DNA of 64,000 nucleotides from Phytoseiulus persimilis (GCA_037576195.1 CM075101.1:43338001-43402000), one strand, 5' to 3'. Positions 31,735-43,193 are shown, counted from the first letter of the stretch. The notes: generated by a model not told the origin, from the sequence alone. Numbers and translations are program-made.

Positions 31735-32180
31735 ATTGGTCGTTTACCCGAGTTGCTGCCAGCCCTAGCAGACGAAAACGGCCCGCCAGCGTCGCGCAAA
31801 GCGAGGCAAGGGACTCGAACTGGCGAGCGTGCGGAGCGATGCGAGCAGACTGACAGCAAGCAGCGTGAAGGCAGTGCGGGGGATAGGGTGAGGTTTGGTT
31901 TTTGGCGGGCGATGCAAGCAGACTGACAGCAAGCGGCCTGATGGCAGTGCAGGGGGATTGGGTGAGGTCAGGTCAGGTTTCTGGCGAACGAGCAGACCGA
32001 CAGCAAGCAGCCTCAGGGCAGTGCGGGGCATTGGGTGAGACCCATACTTATTCTATTCGCCGAATCTAGCGCCTGATAAATCTATTCGGAGTCTCTCCTC
32101 CCTCAGTTCCCTCTCCCGATCGCACACTCGGCATTCCGGCGTTCGTGTTTTGTGGTTTCTCTTCGCAACCCGCCTAACCG
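31735..32180. mobile_element. Dispersed repeat, copy B
   Basis: It matches copy A at 5716-6266 in the same orientation, including GACGAAAACGGCCCGCCAGC, GACTGACAGCAAGC and a right end ACCCGCCTAACCG at 32168-32180. The left end is degraded. Where copy A has GGTTAGG, this copy has GGTTTGG and GGTCAGG. Confidence 0.8.
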
Positions 32181-32364
32181 AAAAATTCCCGATGAGCTAG
32201 ACCCGATCTAGCGGAGTGGACGTCTGCCGTTGAACATTCTCTCCACTCTGTTGATGAAACACGTGGGGTAGAACGGCTCGTAACGATTCAGAAGTCGGCT
32301 GATCCGTCTTGATTTTGACCAGTGATCGTATATGTCCGAGTCGTGCCGTTCTTATCGCGGTGCC

Positions 32365-35095
32365 CAGTGGCGCAACCAGGATTTTCCGCCAAGGCCGCTG
32401 ATTCCACCCTCTCTCTCTTTCAGAGTGAGAGCGTCGGATTTACGGATGCCCTAGTCCTCTGAAGGAATTCCCCATATTGAAAAGAATGCCCCCCTGAATG
32501 GTGATGATGCGCAAGATGAAAGAGCCAAGTCTTTCGATCGAGTTCATTTATTAAGGGAAAGTACGAAGGATCTTAAGCGGAATGTCTGAGCCAAGGCGAG
32601 CGTTTTCTTCGCTCAGAATGCGAGAGCGAGCCGTCTGTGCTGGCTCTTGGCAAGCTCGTCGACTACTAAGAATGGACTGAGCTTGAGGGCGCTGCTGAGG
32701 TCTCGATTAATTGAGATCAACGCCGAGTTTGAAATTCGCGTCTGTAGCATGGAGTTTTTGATATTGGTCTTGATGCGGTTCAATGAGCTGAAACTTCTTC
32801 CACAGCTTGCGTTTGAAACGGGACGCTTAGGACCAACCTATGGTACATGAGAACATCCGGAAACGAAATTCGTTCCAACGAAAATCAGTTACTGCGTCCC
32901 TCATGGTTCGGGTGCTTGGTCGGGTGCAGGGAACTTGAGCCTTCCATGCATGATATTACCTGATGATAGAGTTCTCGTAGTTTTTCGTTGCTTGTCTTCG
33001 GATGGTTCACTGCTTGATCCTCCGAGCTATACGGCATCCGTGTCGACCAATGTCTCCGTTTGGGTGCTGGTTCATCAGGAGCTGGAACGTCCACGTGAAC
33101 TTTTGCAGCCAGACGATTGCATTCCGCCAAAATAAATCAAATTCTTCCGCTGACTTCATTTGTAGCAATGATGCTATGCTCGCCTCGGATAGCTCGATGG
33201 CTCTTGTGTAGCACAGCTGGGGTGACTGCAGGAGCTCTGATAAGGCGTTGGTAGATCCCAGTAACTCGTCGAGAGTTACGATCAACAGCAAAGTCTCGAA
33301 AGAGTTCAGCTAGCTCAAGTAGCGTCGCGCTCCAACCGCTTCATCTGCTCTCCCCGTCCTGTTTATGTTGCGGAGTGCGTTGAAAACTGCTTCAAGTCTG
33401 TTCCGGAAGTAAGAGAGACCTTTTTTTTTGCTTGACCACCTGGTGCCGTTATTTTGAGGTACCTCGAGTATTTCTTGGTGTCCCAAATCTTTCTGGGCGT
33501 TCTCGGCTTGTTCGCTTCTCCACACAGATCGACTCTGGAAGCTGTATAGCGCTTGTAGCAGTCCGATGAGATTCTTGAGTTGTCGCAGTTGGCAACACAC
33601 GTCGATAAGAGGTGAGTTCAGGCGGTGAGCGAAACAGTGGACGTACGGGCAGTGACCGTCGACGGCTTCTTCTATTCTTCGCTGAACGCCCGCGACGTCT
33701 CCAGACATCACACTAGCTCCGTCATCTTCTTGGGCTACATATTTAGTCAGGCTCAACCGACAATCTCCGAGAACCTTCAGCACAGATGCTGTTATGGCTT
33801 TAGCGTCGAATTTATGTAAGTCGAGAAAAGCAAGGAACCTCTCCTTCACTCCCTCCTTCGTCACATATCTTATACACACACTCAGTTGTTCCAGGTCTCT
33901 AGTTTCGTCCGCGATCAAGCTGAAACAATCCAGCGGCGGTTCCATTTCTTCGATAATCATAGTCTGCATGAGCGTCGCACTCGCGTCAACTATCTCATTT
34001 TGTATCATCCATGAGTTGTGAGATGCATTGGTCGGCATTTGAGAAGCTTCTGCGGCCAGTTCGGTATTTTTACGGTTCAAGAGATCGACAAGCTCAAGGA
34101 AGTTTCCTCTGTTCTCCGCCGCATCCTGCTCTCGGTGGCCTCGCAGCGCAATGTCCGGCTGGGCGCAAAAAAGAATGGCTACGACATGACCTGCGACCAC
34201 TTCTCGATTCCGTAGAATGTTCATCCTGTTGTGGGCGTCGAGCAGCGTAGTTGCTGCTCCTGTTTTTTTGACTGGGGATAAGCTGTGTATTTCTGACGAG
34301 CAATATGGTACGAAGACTTCTCAGCCTGGAAGTGCTTCTCGAGAACTTTTTTCAGGTCCCTCCGATCTGGTCACCAGAGAATTGCTCTTGTTTGTGAGGA
34401 AGTGGACGCAGCAAAAACAGGACACCTTGTCCAATCTTTCTGAGTACTCTAACATCTTGAACCTCTCGAACCAATGCGCGTTGAAGCTTCTATTCTGGCG
34501 TCCAACGTCTATCTTCGGATAGTTCTTCAGCCGTGGTTGGACTGGATCCGAGTCTCGATCAATACTGATGTCGATCGCGGTTGACATGGTTCTATGGGGG
34601 AGAGATCACCGGGGTTTGTAGTTTCGATCAAAGTCGAGTTTGCAAGACCGAGAAAGGATAAGTATTGAAACGGGCATACGAATACAGTAGGGGAGCAAGT
34701 ATCCTCTACTGCGAAATCAACTCACCCTCAGAGTTTTACATGGAATGGGAAATAGACTCTGGGTCGAAATTACCGTTGTTGTTTCGCATTCCCAGTCGAC
34801 GAGAAGAGGCGCCTGAAGAGCTCCCTGCCCTCTCCCATCGCGCGCTCAACACTCAGACGAGCGACTGATTTGAAGAAGTTAGCATGCTTTCAAGATGCTG
34901 GAAACAGCTCTAACTGCGGGTTTGTCCGAATAATCAGAACATTCTTGTGACACGCAGTCAAATTTTCCATGCCCGGAAGCGATGATAAGTCGGAATAGCC
35001 ATCCATATCATCGACCAGCGCCATTTCCGCTAAGTCCGCTCGGAAAAATCCAGATCCTCTATAGCGGACCAAGCGCCCCCTTGATTGCGCCACTG
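32365..35095 (-). mobile_element. hAT transposon with perfect 8-bp target duplication
   Basis: The left end reads CAGTGGCGCAACCAGG and the right end is its inverse with one substitution, TTGATTGCGCCACTG. GCGGTGCC occurs immediately outside both ends (32357-32364 and 35096-35103), the 8-bp duplication typical of hAT elements. The 2,731-bp element carries a broken transposase on the minus strand. Confidence 0.93.
32640..34587 (-). pseudogene. hAT transposase of the ZMYM1/DUF4371 type, frameshifted
   Basis: In order along the minus strand: a TTF-type zinc region (FNAHWFERFKMLEYS, CFCCVHF) at 34587-34321; a DUF4371-like body at 34224-33310 with CFSLIADETRDLEQLSVC, then DGASVMSG and YVHCFAHRLN; further body at 33291-33007; and a C-terminal dimerisation block (GRSFSSLNRIKTNI) near 32800. 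Stops or frameshifts separate these pieces, so no single protein is made, but nearly the whole length is represented. Confidence 0.85.
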
Positions 35096-35103
35096 GCGGT
35101 GCC

Positions 35104-35376
35104 CGTTTCTGATAGATCGATCGGTATTCCAATCATCGTGAATCGGAGAAGCGATTTCACACGGCGTCATGTTGTGGGATCCTCGATTAACAACACTCGT
35201 TTGGCCGCATCTCGATCGGACTCTTCAGCGACAAGAATCTCAAATTCTACAGAAGTTGCCGACGCCATTCATCCGCATCGTTCTCCTACTCAAGAAGCTT
35301 TCATGGTACAATCGGGAGGACCTGTGGTTGATTGTACTATGCTCGAGATTGGGAAACTGATGAAAGATTCCTCAAA
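35104..35376. other. Possible coding remnant next to the hAT insertion site
   Basis: Open frames cross this short stretch on both strands, and the frame at 34982-35389 runs through it. I recognise no domain. It lies between the hAT and the Helitron-like element and is likely part of whatever the hAT hit. Confidence 0.25.
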
Positions 35377-35500
35377 TCTATATACATAAAAATCCAGGGT
35401 CTGTTCGTTTGTTGGTCCTCAATAGACTCCTCCGGTATTGATCGGATCGACTTGGTACAAACTGCGTAATGCGGGGCGGCTCACCGGGAAGGACATGGGC
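35377..35500. repeat. Direct repeat, left copy
   Basis: About 124 bp from TCTATATACATAAAA to CCGGGAAGGACATGGGC, repeated at 36475-36600. The two copies share CAATAGACTCC and GGTATTGATCGGATCGACTT. Confidence 0.9.
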
Positions 35501-35514
35501 CACCCAGTCCTACC

Positions 35515-36295
35515 ATACTTTTCAAAAGCTGGAGGGTTGATTCCGGGACCAATCTAACCCCACTCTTCCAAGCTGGAGGGGTGATTCCAGGACCAGTCAG
35601 ATCATACTTTCCGGAAGCTGGAGGGGTATTCCCAAAACCAGTCTAAACATTCTTTTCAAAAGCCGGAGGGGTGTTTCCGGGACCAATCTGACCATACTCT
35701 TCCAAGTATGGAGGGGTGATTCAAGGACCAGTCCGACCATACTTTTCAAAAGCTGGAGGGGTGATTCCGGGACCAATCTGATCATACACTCCCAAGCCTG
35801 AAGGGGTGATCCCAGAACCAGTTTGACCATACTTTTCGAAACCTAGTGGGGTGATTTCGAGACCAATCTGACCATACTTTGCAAAACCTGGAGAGGTTAT
35901 TCCGAGACCAGTCTGACCATACTTCTCGAAAGCTGGTGGGGTGATTCGGGGACCAATCTGACCATCCTCTCCCAAGTTTGGAGGAGTGATTCCGGGATTA
36001 ATCTGACCATCCTCTCCCAAGTCTGGAGGGGTGATTCCGAGACCAATCTGACCATACTTTTCAAAAGCCGGACGGGTGATTCCGGAACTGATCTGACCAT
36101 ACTTTTCCAGGTCTGGAGGGGTGATCCCTGACCAATCTGACAATACTTTCCCGAGTTTCGAGGGGTAATCACGAGACAAATCTGACCGTTCATTTCAAAA
36201 CCTGGAGGGGTGATCCCAGGACCAATCTGACCATACTTCTCCGAATCTTGAGGGGCTATTACGAGACCAATCTTACCATACTTCTCAAAACCATG
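35515..36295. repeat. 45-bp minisatellite, array 2 (about 17 units)
   Basis: Units of 45 bp containing GGAGGGGTGATTCC and CCAATCTGACCATAC are the reverse complement of the array at 6680-7480. Long open frames here are repeat artefacts. Confidence 0.95.
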
Positions 36296-36474
36296 ATGCT
36301 GACCCAGTGAAGAGAGAGAAAAGTGCCTCGATGCCAGGGCGGGATCCTATCGAGAATCGGTGGCCACTCCCGGAGGTCTCATGACACTACATGTAAGGCG
36401 ATGTTTGCCTGTCAGCAGTAGACTCCCGAAGCAAGGGATGGGCCAGCCGGCGTAGTCGGCCGAAGGCCGGCCAG

Positions 36475-36600
36475 TCTATACATGAAAATCCAAGCTCTGT
36501 TTGTTCCTTTGTTTGTCCTCAATAGACTCCTTCGGTATTGATCGGATCGACTTGGAACAAAGCGCGTAATGTAGGGCGGATCACCGGGAAGGACATAGGC
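36475..36600. repeat. Direct repeat, right copy (second Helitron-like 5' end)
   Basis: It matches 35377-35500 and abuts the terminal hairpin of the preceding element, so it is either the start of a second element in tandem or part of a tandem duplication. Confidence 0.88.
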
Positions 36601-36680
36601 AATTTTGCCTCATTCACCTTCTGTGAATTGACTCATTCTTTTTGGGAGAGGCGATTCCTCCTCCTCGAGTGTCTCTGACC

Positions 36681-37628
36681 TCAGCAGAAGACATCATGGT
36701 AGCCGTTTTCGATCAAGAGTGGTGTAGTCAGAATGAGACTTGCGTAGGCAGCAACATTCGAGAACACGGAAAGTTCACTAGAAAAATTCATGTATTTTGA
36801 ATTGGCCATCCATCGGATTCCCAGAGAGTTCCGATGGCTCATCGTGGTGAAGATCTCATGTATGGGATTGGTTTCCTCAGCCAACATTCTACGGGCCAAG
36901 GTTCTTTTTTCGTACATGATCGCTCTGATACGCTCTCCCAAGTAGACCAGAGCAACGTGTGGTACAGCGATGGCCAACCCATATGAAATCAGATTGAGTT
37001 GGAGGTTACACTTTGAGAACGTGGCTGTAGATCCCAGATTGACGAACAGAAATGTCGAAAACAACAGAAGCCAGTCATGGAGATGGTCGAGAAGTATGTT
37101 CGTTGATTCGAGCAACGTGCAACAGTGTTTGTAGGTCTTTAGGAGCGTTGGTGAGGGGGAGCTTCGCAGGCCTACAATTAGGTCAGCGAATAACAATGTC
37201 AAAATGAAGTGGATCCAAAAGTAACGGAAAGAGGTGAGGAGGAATATTAAAGGGCTGAGGAGCAGCTGGGAGTAAGCCATTTTTGCGACTGAGCGCTCCA
37301 TCGAGAGAGCAATCAGCGCTAGGAAGGAAAATATGAGCATGACGCCCAGCAAGACCTCAGCAGCAGTGACCCGGCGGCACGTTCGGTTGAAATACCTCTC
37401 GAGCTCATTCTGGTTACGTGAAACCCATCTTCTCGACAGTCCACCAACGAAGATTCCTAGTATGTTCACGCAGATCAGCATGACGCCGCTGAAATTCTGA
37501 CGAGACGCGTTCGAGAAATGCGAAGCAGAGAAGCAGATGCCACAAAGTTCCATCGCTGGCCATACCACCAGAGTCATCAGGCGCCATCTGGGCCCACAAA
37601 CCAAACGGAACAGAGTGAGCACTTTCAT
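36681..37628 (-). CDS. Gustatory receptor-like 7-transmembrane protein
   Basis: The frame of 315 residues from the ATG at 37626-37628 is rich in membrane helices. It resembles arthropod gustatory receptors (7tm_7): hydrophobic blocks near LMTLVVWPAMELCGICF, SGVMLICVNILGIFVGGL, FRYFWIHFILTLLFADLIV and LLLFSTFLFVNLG, and a C-terminal block, SNVAAYASLILTTPLLIEN, at the position of the family TYhhhhhQF motif (which is not conserved here). Such proteins form ligand-gated channels in chemosensory neurons. It is shorter than the usual 370-420 residues, and an in-frame TGA lies a few codons upstream, so either an N-terminal exon is further right or the gene is truncated. Two related pseudogenes lie at 43.4-44.5 and 53.2-54.0 kb. 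Confidence 0.7.
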   Translation of the reverse strand: MKVLTLFRLVCGPRWRLMTLVVWPAMELCGICFSASHFSNASRQNFSGVMLICVNILGIFVGGLSRRWVSRNQNELERYFNRTCRRVTAAEVLLGVMLIFSFLALIALSMERSVAKMAYSQLLLSPLIFLLTSFRYFWIHFILTLLFADLIVGLRSSPSPTLLKTYKHCCTLLESTNILLDHLHDWLLLFSTFLFVNLGSTATFSKCNLQLNLISYGLAIAVPHVALVYLGERIRAIMYEKRTLARRMLAEETNPIHEIFTTMSHRNSLGIRWMANSKYMNFSSELSVFSNVAAYASLILTTPLLIENGYHDVFC

Positions 37629-37639
37629 TCGCACTGAAT

Positions 37640-38283
37640 GACTCCGAGGTCATTTGTTTGAACCTTAGCGCGCATGAGCGCCTCGCCGGACGACTTCGCG
37701 TTCCGTGGAGGAATGCATACCCTGCGGAACGTCCCTCGTCCAGGATGTTTGCGTCGGAGATCCAGGTTCGACCGGCTCATTATGGAATATCGCCCGTGAT
37801 GTTCAAAAAATCGATGTCCCACTCTGAAGTTGACATCTACGCCAGCGTTGCAGGATGTTTCTCGATTGGACTGTCCGTCGAGTTGAAACACCTGATCGAG
37901 TATAGTGTGTATCTCTATTGCCATCCCAGGGTACTATTCCAATGTCTGAAGCTTAGATCAGGTGTGTAACGGGCGGTAGAGAGTCGATCCCCTGCACTCG
38001 ATCACCTTATCTCCAACTGATATGCCCGCTGATCTAGCTACAAAAGAGAGCAGTTAGCCTCCTTCGAGTTGGTGAATTGCGTTGAGGTGCTGCTTGCGCG
38101 CCTCATTAGATCATGAGGGAGATCTACGGTAAAAATCTGCAGGCTCCGTTGCGATCGCGTTTTCCTCAACTGAGCCTCTCATTCTGAGAATGTGTGCCTC
38201 TCAATAGCCCAATCCGCAGCACCCCATGGCTAACTTTCCCTTCCTCAGAAACTTCCCCTCATTCCAGATCTAATCATGGAAGC
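37640..38283. other. Upstream region of the gustatory receptor
   Basis: No splice-linked exon could be firmly placed. A minus-strand frame at 37924-37625 overlaps this region but lacks membrane helices. Confidence 0.3.
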
Positions 38284-38481
38284 GAGTCTCAAGGGATTGC
38301 GGTGCTCTGATCATGAGGATCGTTCGGAACAGCGGTTTCCGAGCTGTCGTCCACCCAGGCCGGCTCAAAAATTTTGAACCATTCTCAGACTCACAATGAG
38401 TCTGAGACTGGTTTAAAAATTTGTAAAAACCGCTGTTCCGAACGATCCTCATGATCAAAGCACCGCAATCCGTTGAGACTC
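38284..38481. repeat. Near-perfect fold-back (198 bp)
   Basis: The outer arms 38284-38338 (GAGTCTCAAGGGATTGCGG...) and 38427-38481 (...CCGCAATCCGTTGAGACTC) pair along about 55 bases, including GATCATGAGGATCGTTCGG. After a bulge of about 27 bases on the left, inner arms CAAAAATTTTGAACC and GGTTTAAAAATTTG pair, closing on TCTCAGACTCA and TGAGTCTGAGA. It could be a fold-back transposon or a long hairpin transcript. Confidence 0.9.
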
Positions 38482-40733
38482 GGTGGACGAAAGCTCGAAA
38501 TGAGAATGGGCGTTTCCCGTCACAAAGGTCGTGAAGCTCAGCGGCTCACGAAATTGCGTGGAAGTTTCAAAGTTCTCGCATGCTGATGAAAATATCGCAC
38601 ATTTGCGCCGGACAGCACAATCGCGTCAACCGTGCCATCGCCCCATCGCCTGCTCCACTGGTGGGCTACTGCTCGGCGCTTCTCGGGAGATCCGGCAACA
38701 CACCGAAGGAACTTGTGGATCCCCGCGAGTCTCTGCCTGTGGATTTTCATGATTCTATAGCCATATTTGTATCTCGCACGTCACATTTCCTGCTCGGGGT
38801 TTGTGCAAATACATTATACATTGCGCTGTACTTCACCGCACGAATGAGACTTTGTGTATTGGTATGGGTGAAACCCTTCTCGCGTCAGAGGGGCAAATAT
38901 CAGGAGTCAGTCATGGAGAGCGTTCAGAAGGACCTTTGTCGACCCGAGCAGCTGGCAACGGTGTTTGGAGTCCTCCAGATACTGCTGAGACGGAAAACTT
39001 GGCATCGTATGGTGAGATCAGCGAACAACAGCGTGGTGAGGAAACATTAACTCGGAAGCATGATCAGCAAGGAGTGGGAAATTTCTCCGAATGCGCGCTA
39101 CATCGGTGGAACCAACAGCCGCAAGAATAAAATAATGAAGACCACGCCCATGAATAGCACAACAGCGGAAACTCACAGCGGCTGAAGTTGACCTGGCCCC
39201 CGAACTCACTCTGATTTCGGTAGGAATTCGGGGGGAATTCACACAGTGCGAGGTCAGGTGTGGGAGAACCATGGAAATGTAGTTGGAATTCATGGAAATA
39301 CTTTTCCCCTCGGGGTTCCCGATGCAGGAGACTTGCTCTTCAGAATCAGCTCGCTAGCACACTTGAGATTGGGATGGCGTGTATTCCGAAAGTACTCTTA
39401 TTTCCATTCTCTCGATCCCATTTGAGATAAACTCACATACCTTACCAACGGAGCAGGCCTCGTTGACGGTAAACTCTCGGGGACATTATTTCTGGGGCCG
39501 AAACGTCGACTTGTGGTGACAGGGCCGTTGATCGTTCTGGGGCAAGGTATACGACGCAATGCTCTCGATAGAACAACGACGAATAGAATAAGAGAACTCC
39601 TAAGTCTCTCACACAGTGTATCCCTGGAGCAGAGACTCCCTAGTCGACAGAGGAGTTCGATCTGCGGACGCTCGAATCATCTTTCGGGATCTGCAGTACA
39701 TAACAATGGAGGAGACGCTGCAATATGATCTCTTCCTGCATGAAAAGCAGAGAAGAGACGAGAACTAAGGCGGCATGATATCGCGCACTGCGGGTCTAAA
39801 CGAATCAAGAAGCTCGGGCACTGGCCTATCTGGGCCCGGTTGCGCCCGGGGCGATTGTTGTGAGTCTTGTGAACTAACGCCCCCTTGGCCCTCATTATGT
39901 GTAAAATGTGGAGAATCGTCGATCGATGAGCTCGTGACCGCGACGATCCAAAATTTTGAGAGGAAGGCTCATGAGAACCATTCTGAGAGAAGCATAGCGA
40001 GCGCATCAACGAAGTTCATGTTTCATGAGTACACGACCAATCCAGTGTCCATCGATGTCACGAGCTTCGACACCTTCTGATTTTCATGCCACGGTTTCCA
40101 AGGACGCACAGCTTCGATCGTATGATATCAAGTCCCCTCGGAAGGGGTTTCCCGACTTGCGATTACCCTCGTTGAAGTAAGTCCACGGGTGACGGAAACT
40201 GGAAACATATATACGAGTGATCCCACTTATCTGATCCACAATTGCATAAAACCGAAGGTTCATTGCAATACAACGCAGTTACAACGACAGCGAAGATATG
40301 TATATTAGAGATACCGATGGCAAACCAAATAGCTGAGACGTTACTATTTGTTCTGACGAGATAATTTCCGAGAATTTTTCTGTTGCGCAACTCGCCAGGG
40401 CCTCGAGAGTATTCCAGAAATTATCGTCCTGATGGCCCGAAGAGTAGATCTCCAAGACGGCGGTTGAGTGATCGCCACCAAAGCGACAACATGATTTCTC
40501 TTGAATTTTCCTGCGCGAGTCGGAGAACTTTCAGTTCCGATTCGTCGCTCCTTGAGTTCGACAGAGACAGATCATCGTCGTTACGGGTCCGATGTTGTGC
40601 GCTCGTCTCTCGAGGTCGCTCATTCGATGCTCCAAACTCCTCTTTAGGCGGTAGTTTCGACAGTTGTGAACTCGATGGAGTGCGATTCGAGACTTGAAGC
40701 GACAATCGATCACAGACGGGACTCTGGCGAAGT
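38482..40733. other. Unassigned 2.2-kb stretch
   Basis: Many frames of 70-155 codons overlap on both strands, none with a recognisable domain or intron-exon logic. No repeats stood out. Confidence 0.35.
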
Positions 40734-43193
40734 CAGTGGCGTAGGCAGGGGGGGGGGGGGGGGGGGGCTGAGCAGTCTTCAGCCCCTCCAGCACTTCTGA
40801 GTCCATACTATTCGAGTCTAGCTTTCGAAACAAGTTTTGAATCTCAAACCTTTCGAAGTGCAGCAATGTATATTATAGTATGGGGAGGGCGATCAATAAC
40901 GACGATCGATCCTGAGTCACATGAGGAGAGGCTCTGGGACACTCGGAGATCAGCTCTCTCGTCGGTGTTGACAGGGCGATCGCGATATTTCCCGTAGCGT
41001 CCCCGACGGACGGAGTGCGCCGGATACGAGTGGAATAGATTCCGCCTGACGCCTCCAAATGCGAACGCGCTGTCCACTGCAGTCGTACTGAGCGCTCTCC
41101 TTGATCATAGTGTATTTGAATCTCATGGAACGGAGACAGAATTGAAAAGAGACACAGCGGAATAGTCTGCTGTCGAGTATCCAATTCCTTCTTCAACTCG
41201 AAGTCGGTGAACTTCCCACACATCGTTGCGAAGGCGACGCTTGGCGGACTTTCGGAAGGATGGGAAATGCAGTCGAGCAAGTCATCAGGCTTTGACAGCT
41301 ATTCCGGGAAACAAAACATTGCTTGCGAAACATTGCTCGCATTTTCAAGTTCCTCTTCATAAGTTCATCGGAGTGCCTCTCCCGTTCTAAATCTAGCATG
41401 AAGAGACAGGAGAATATCCCCCAATTCTTCGGGAAACGCGGAGAAACCTCTGCCGAAGCTGATTGGGTGTGCACCGATGTCTCAGCTCAGAGGCGCTCTT
41501 CCGAATGTCCATCGCAACCTAAAAAAACCAAGGTTATCAATCATCCTCTCGACATAGGTCGATTCGTGATGACCAGCAAAACTTTGCAGCTGTCCGCTCT
41601 CACTGAAGAGAGGAAACATGAAGTTCTGACAAACTGTTGGACACCGGATTAGAGCTGTAGTTTCCCGAGAGTGATTCAATCGAGCCAGACTCGTACTTTC
41701 CAACTTAGTTACCTTAGAAGATGGCCGTGGTTTGCCTACAGCGAAACGCAGGAAGGGGGTGCCTTCTGTCGCTTTTGTGTCAATTTCGCCCGAGGTGAGT
41801 CAGCCGGTCGTGGAAAACAGAAGTTCCTTGGAGCTCTCGTAACAAAGCCGTTTGTCAAGTACAAAAATGCTGTACAGGCTTTTGAGCCACGAGAAGATGC
41901 TCTATCACAGAGATGCAGAGGTCGATGCTCAGAATTTTATCGAGCGGTATGCGCACAGAGATCTGCCGGATGTCAGAAGTCGAGTCTACCAGGGACGCCA
42001 GCAGCAAGTATCGAGGAACAGATCGCGATTGATACCAATTATAAAAACGATTCTATTCTGCGGACGGCAGAACCTCGCTCTGCGTGGTCATGACGAAAGC
42101 GGCGACGTGGTGCGTTTGCGATCGGAGGCTAGTGGGTCAAATAACGGAAATTTCCGCGCCTTGCTCCGGTTTCGAGTCGACGCTGGCGACAGTGGTTCGG
42201 AGGAACATCTATCGGGCGGTCCAAGAAACGCCCTCTACACGAGCCCTCAGTTGCGGAATGAAATTATCGAGGCAGTCGGGAAACGTATCAGGAAGAGGAT
42301 TGTTACTGAAGTTAACGCGAGGAGACTCCAGTGTCCGCGCCAATGAGCTGCAATCAACGATCTGTAAAATCGAGTTCATGGTGTCCCTCTTCGTCATCGA
42401 ACATTTCGCTTCTCTATTCCTTCCTCTATCGATTCAGCTGCAGTCAAAGGATCTCGATATTTTCGAGGCACGGGGAATGATCGAGAGCATGGAAACCGTG
42501 CTGAGATCAATGAGAGACAATGCAGACGAAGAATTCAGAAAGCTATTCAGGGAGGCGTCAGAAGTCTGCGCTGAGCTCGACATCGACGTCATATTGCCAC
42601 GACTCTGTGGGGGGATGACTCACAGAGAGAACCACCCCACGACGGACGTTGAGAAATACTTTCGTGTTTCTCTATATTTGCCCTACGCCGACCAGCTGAT
42701 AGCAGAGTTCTCGTCACGTTTCCAAGGTCTTCAAGACAGTGCGGTCAAACTGCAGTGCCTGGTACCCAAATTCATACAGGAGAGTTCATTCGATGACATA
42801 GCAGAGGCTTTCACTCTCTACGAGACCGACTTGATTTGTAGTACCAGCGTGTCGCATGATGAGTATCGACGATGGAAAGTGGAGTGGGCGAATGTTTCTC
42901 CAGATGAAAAACCAGGGACCGCGATCGATGCCCTGAACCAGTGTTGCACGATAAGTTTCCCGAAGATCACAATCCTCCTGCAGATCTTCGCCACGTTACC
43001 CGTGACGACTTCCTCTGCTGAGCGAACGTTCAGTTGTTTACGAGCGTTGAAAAAATACTTGAGGTCAGTAATGACTGAAAACAGGCTAAATGGGCTGTCC
43101 TCCATGAGCATGCACCCTGAGATCACTGTCGATCCGGACGAAGTAATTGGCACACTGGCCCTGAATCCAAGGAAGCTCGATTTCGTTCTTTGA
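40734..43193 (+). mobile_element. Second hAT element, right end not found
   Basis: The left end reads CAGTGGCGTAGGCAG followed by a 21-base G run (40748-40768), the same family start as the hAT at 32365. The transposase lies on the plus strand. I found no matching inverted end downstream of 43193, so the right end is lost or hidden. Confidence 0.7.
41323..43193 (+). pseudogene. hAT transposase with central deletion
   Basis: The start holds a zinc-finger region (PWFAYSETQEGGAFCRFCVNF) after a stop at about 41650. The middle gives short blocks (QNLALRGHDESG; LRNEIIEAVGKRI) in changing frames. The catalytic body is then missing: the sequence jumps near 42320 to a long open C-terminal part, 42330-43193, with FPKITILLQIFATLPVTTSS and RTFSCLRALKKYLR, the hAT dimerisation domain. 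A transposase lacking its RNase H-like core cannot cut DNA. It belongs to the same ZMYM1-like group as the copy at 32-35 kb. Confidence 0.85.

Larger units (their letters stand above)
35377..36474 (+). mobile_element. Helitron-like non-autonomous element, copy 2
   Basis: The left end, A then TCTATATACATAAAAATCC, followed by GTCTGTTCGTTTG and CAATAGACTCC, closely resembles 5' ends I know from arthropod Helitrons. The right end has a GGCCGAAGGCC hairpin followed by CCAG and T, near the expected CTRR-T. The interior is a 45-bp minisatellite. A second TCTATACATG-type end begins directly at 36475. No Rep/helicase gene is present. The Helitron call is inference from the ends. Confidence 0.5.
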
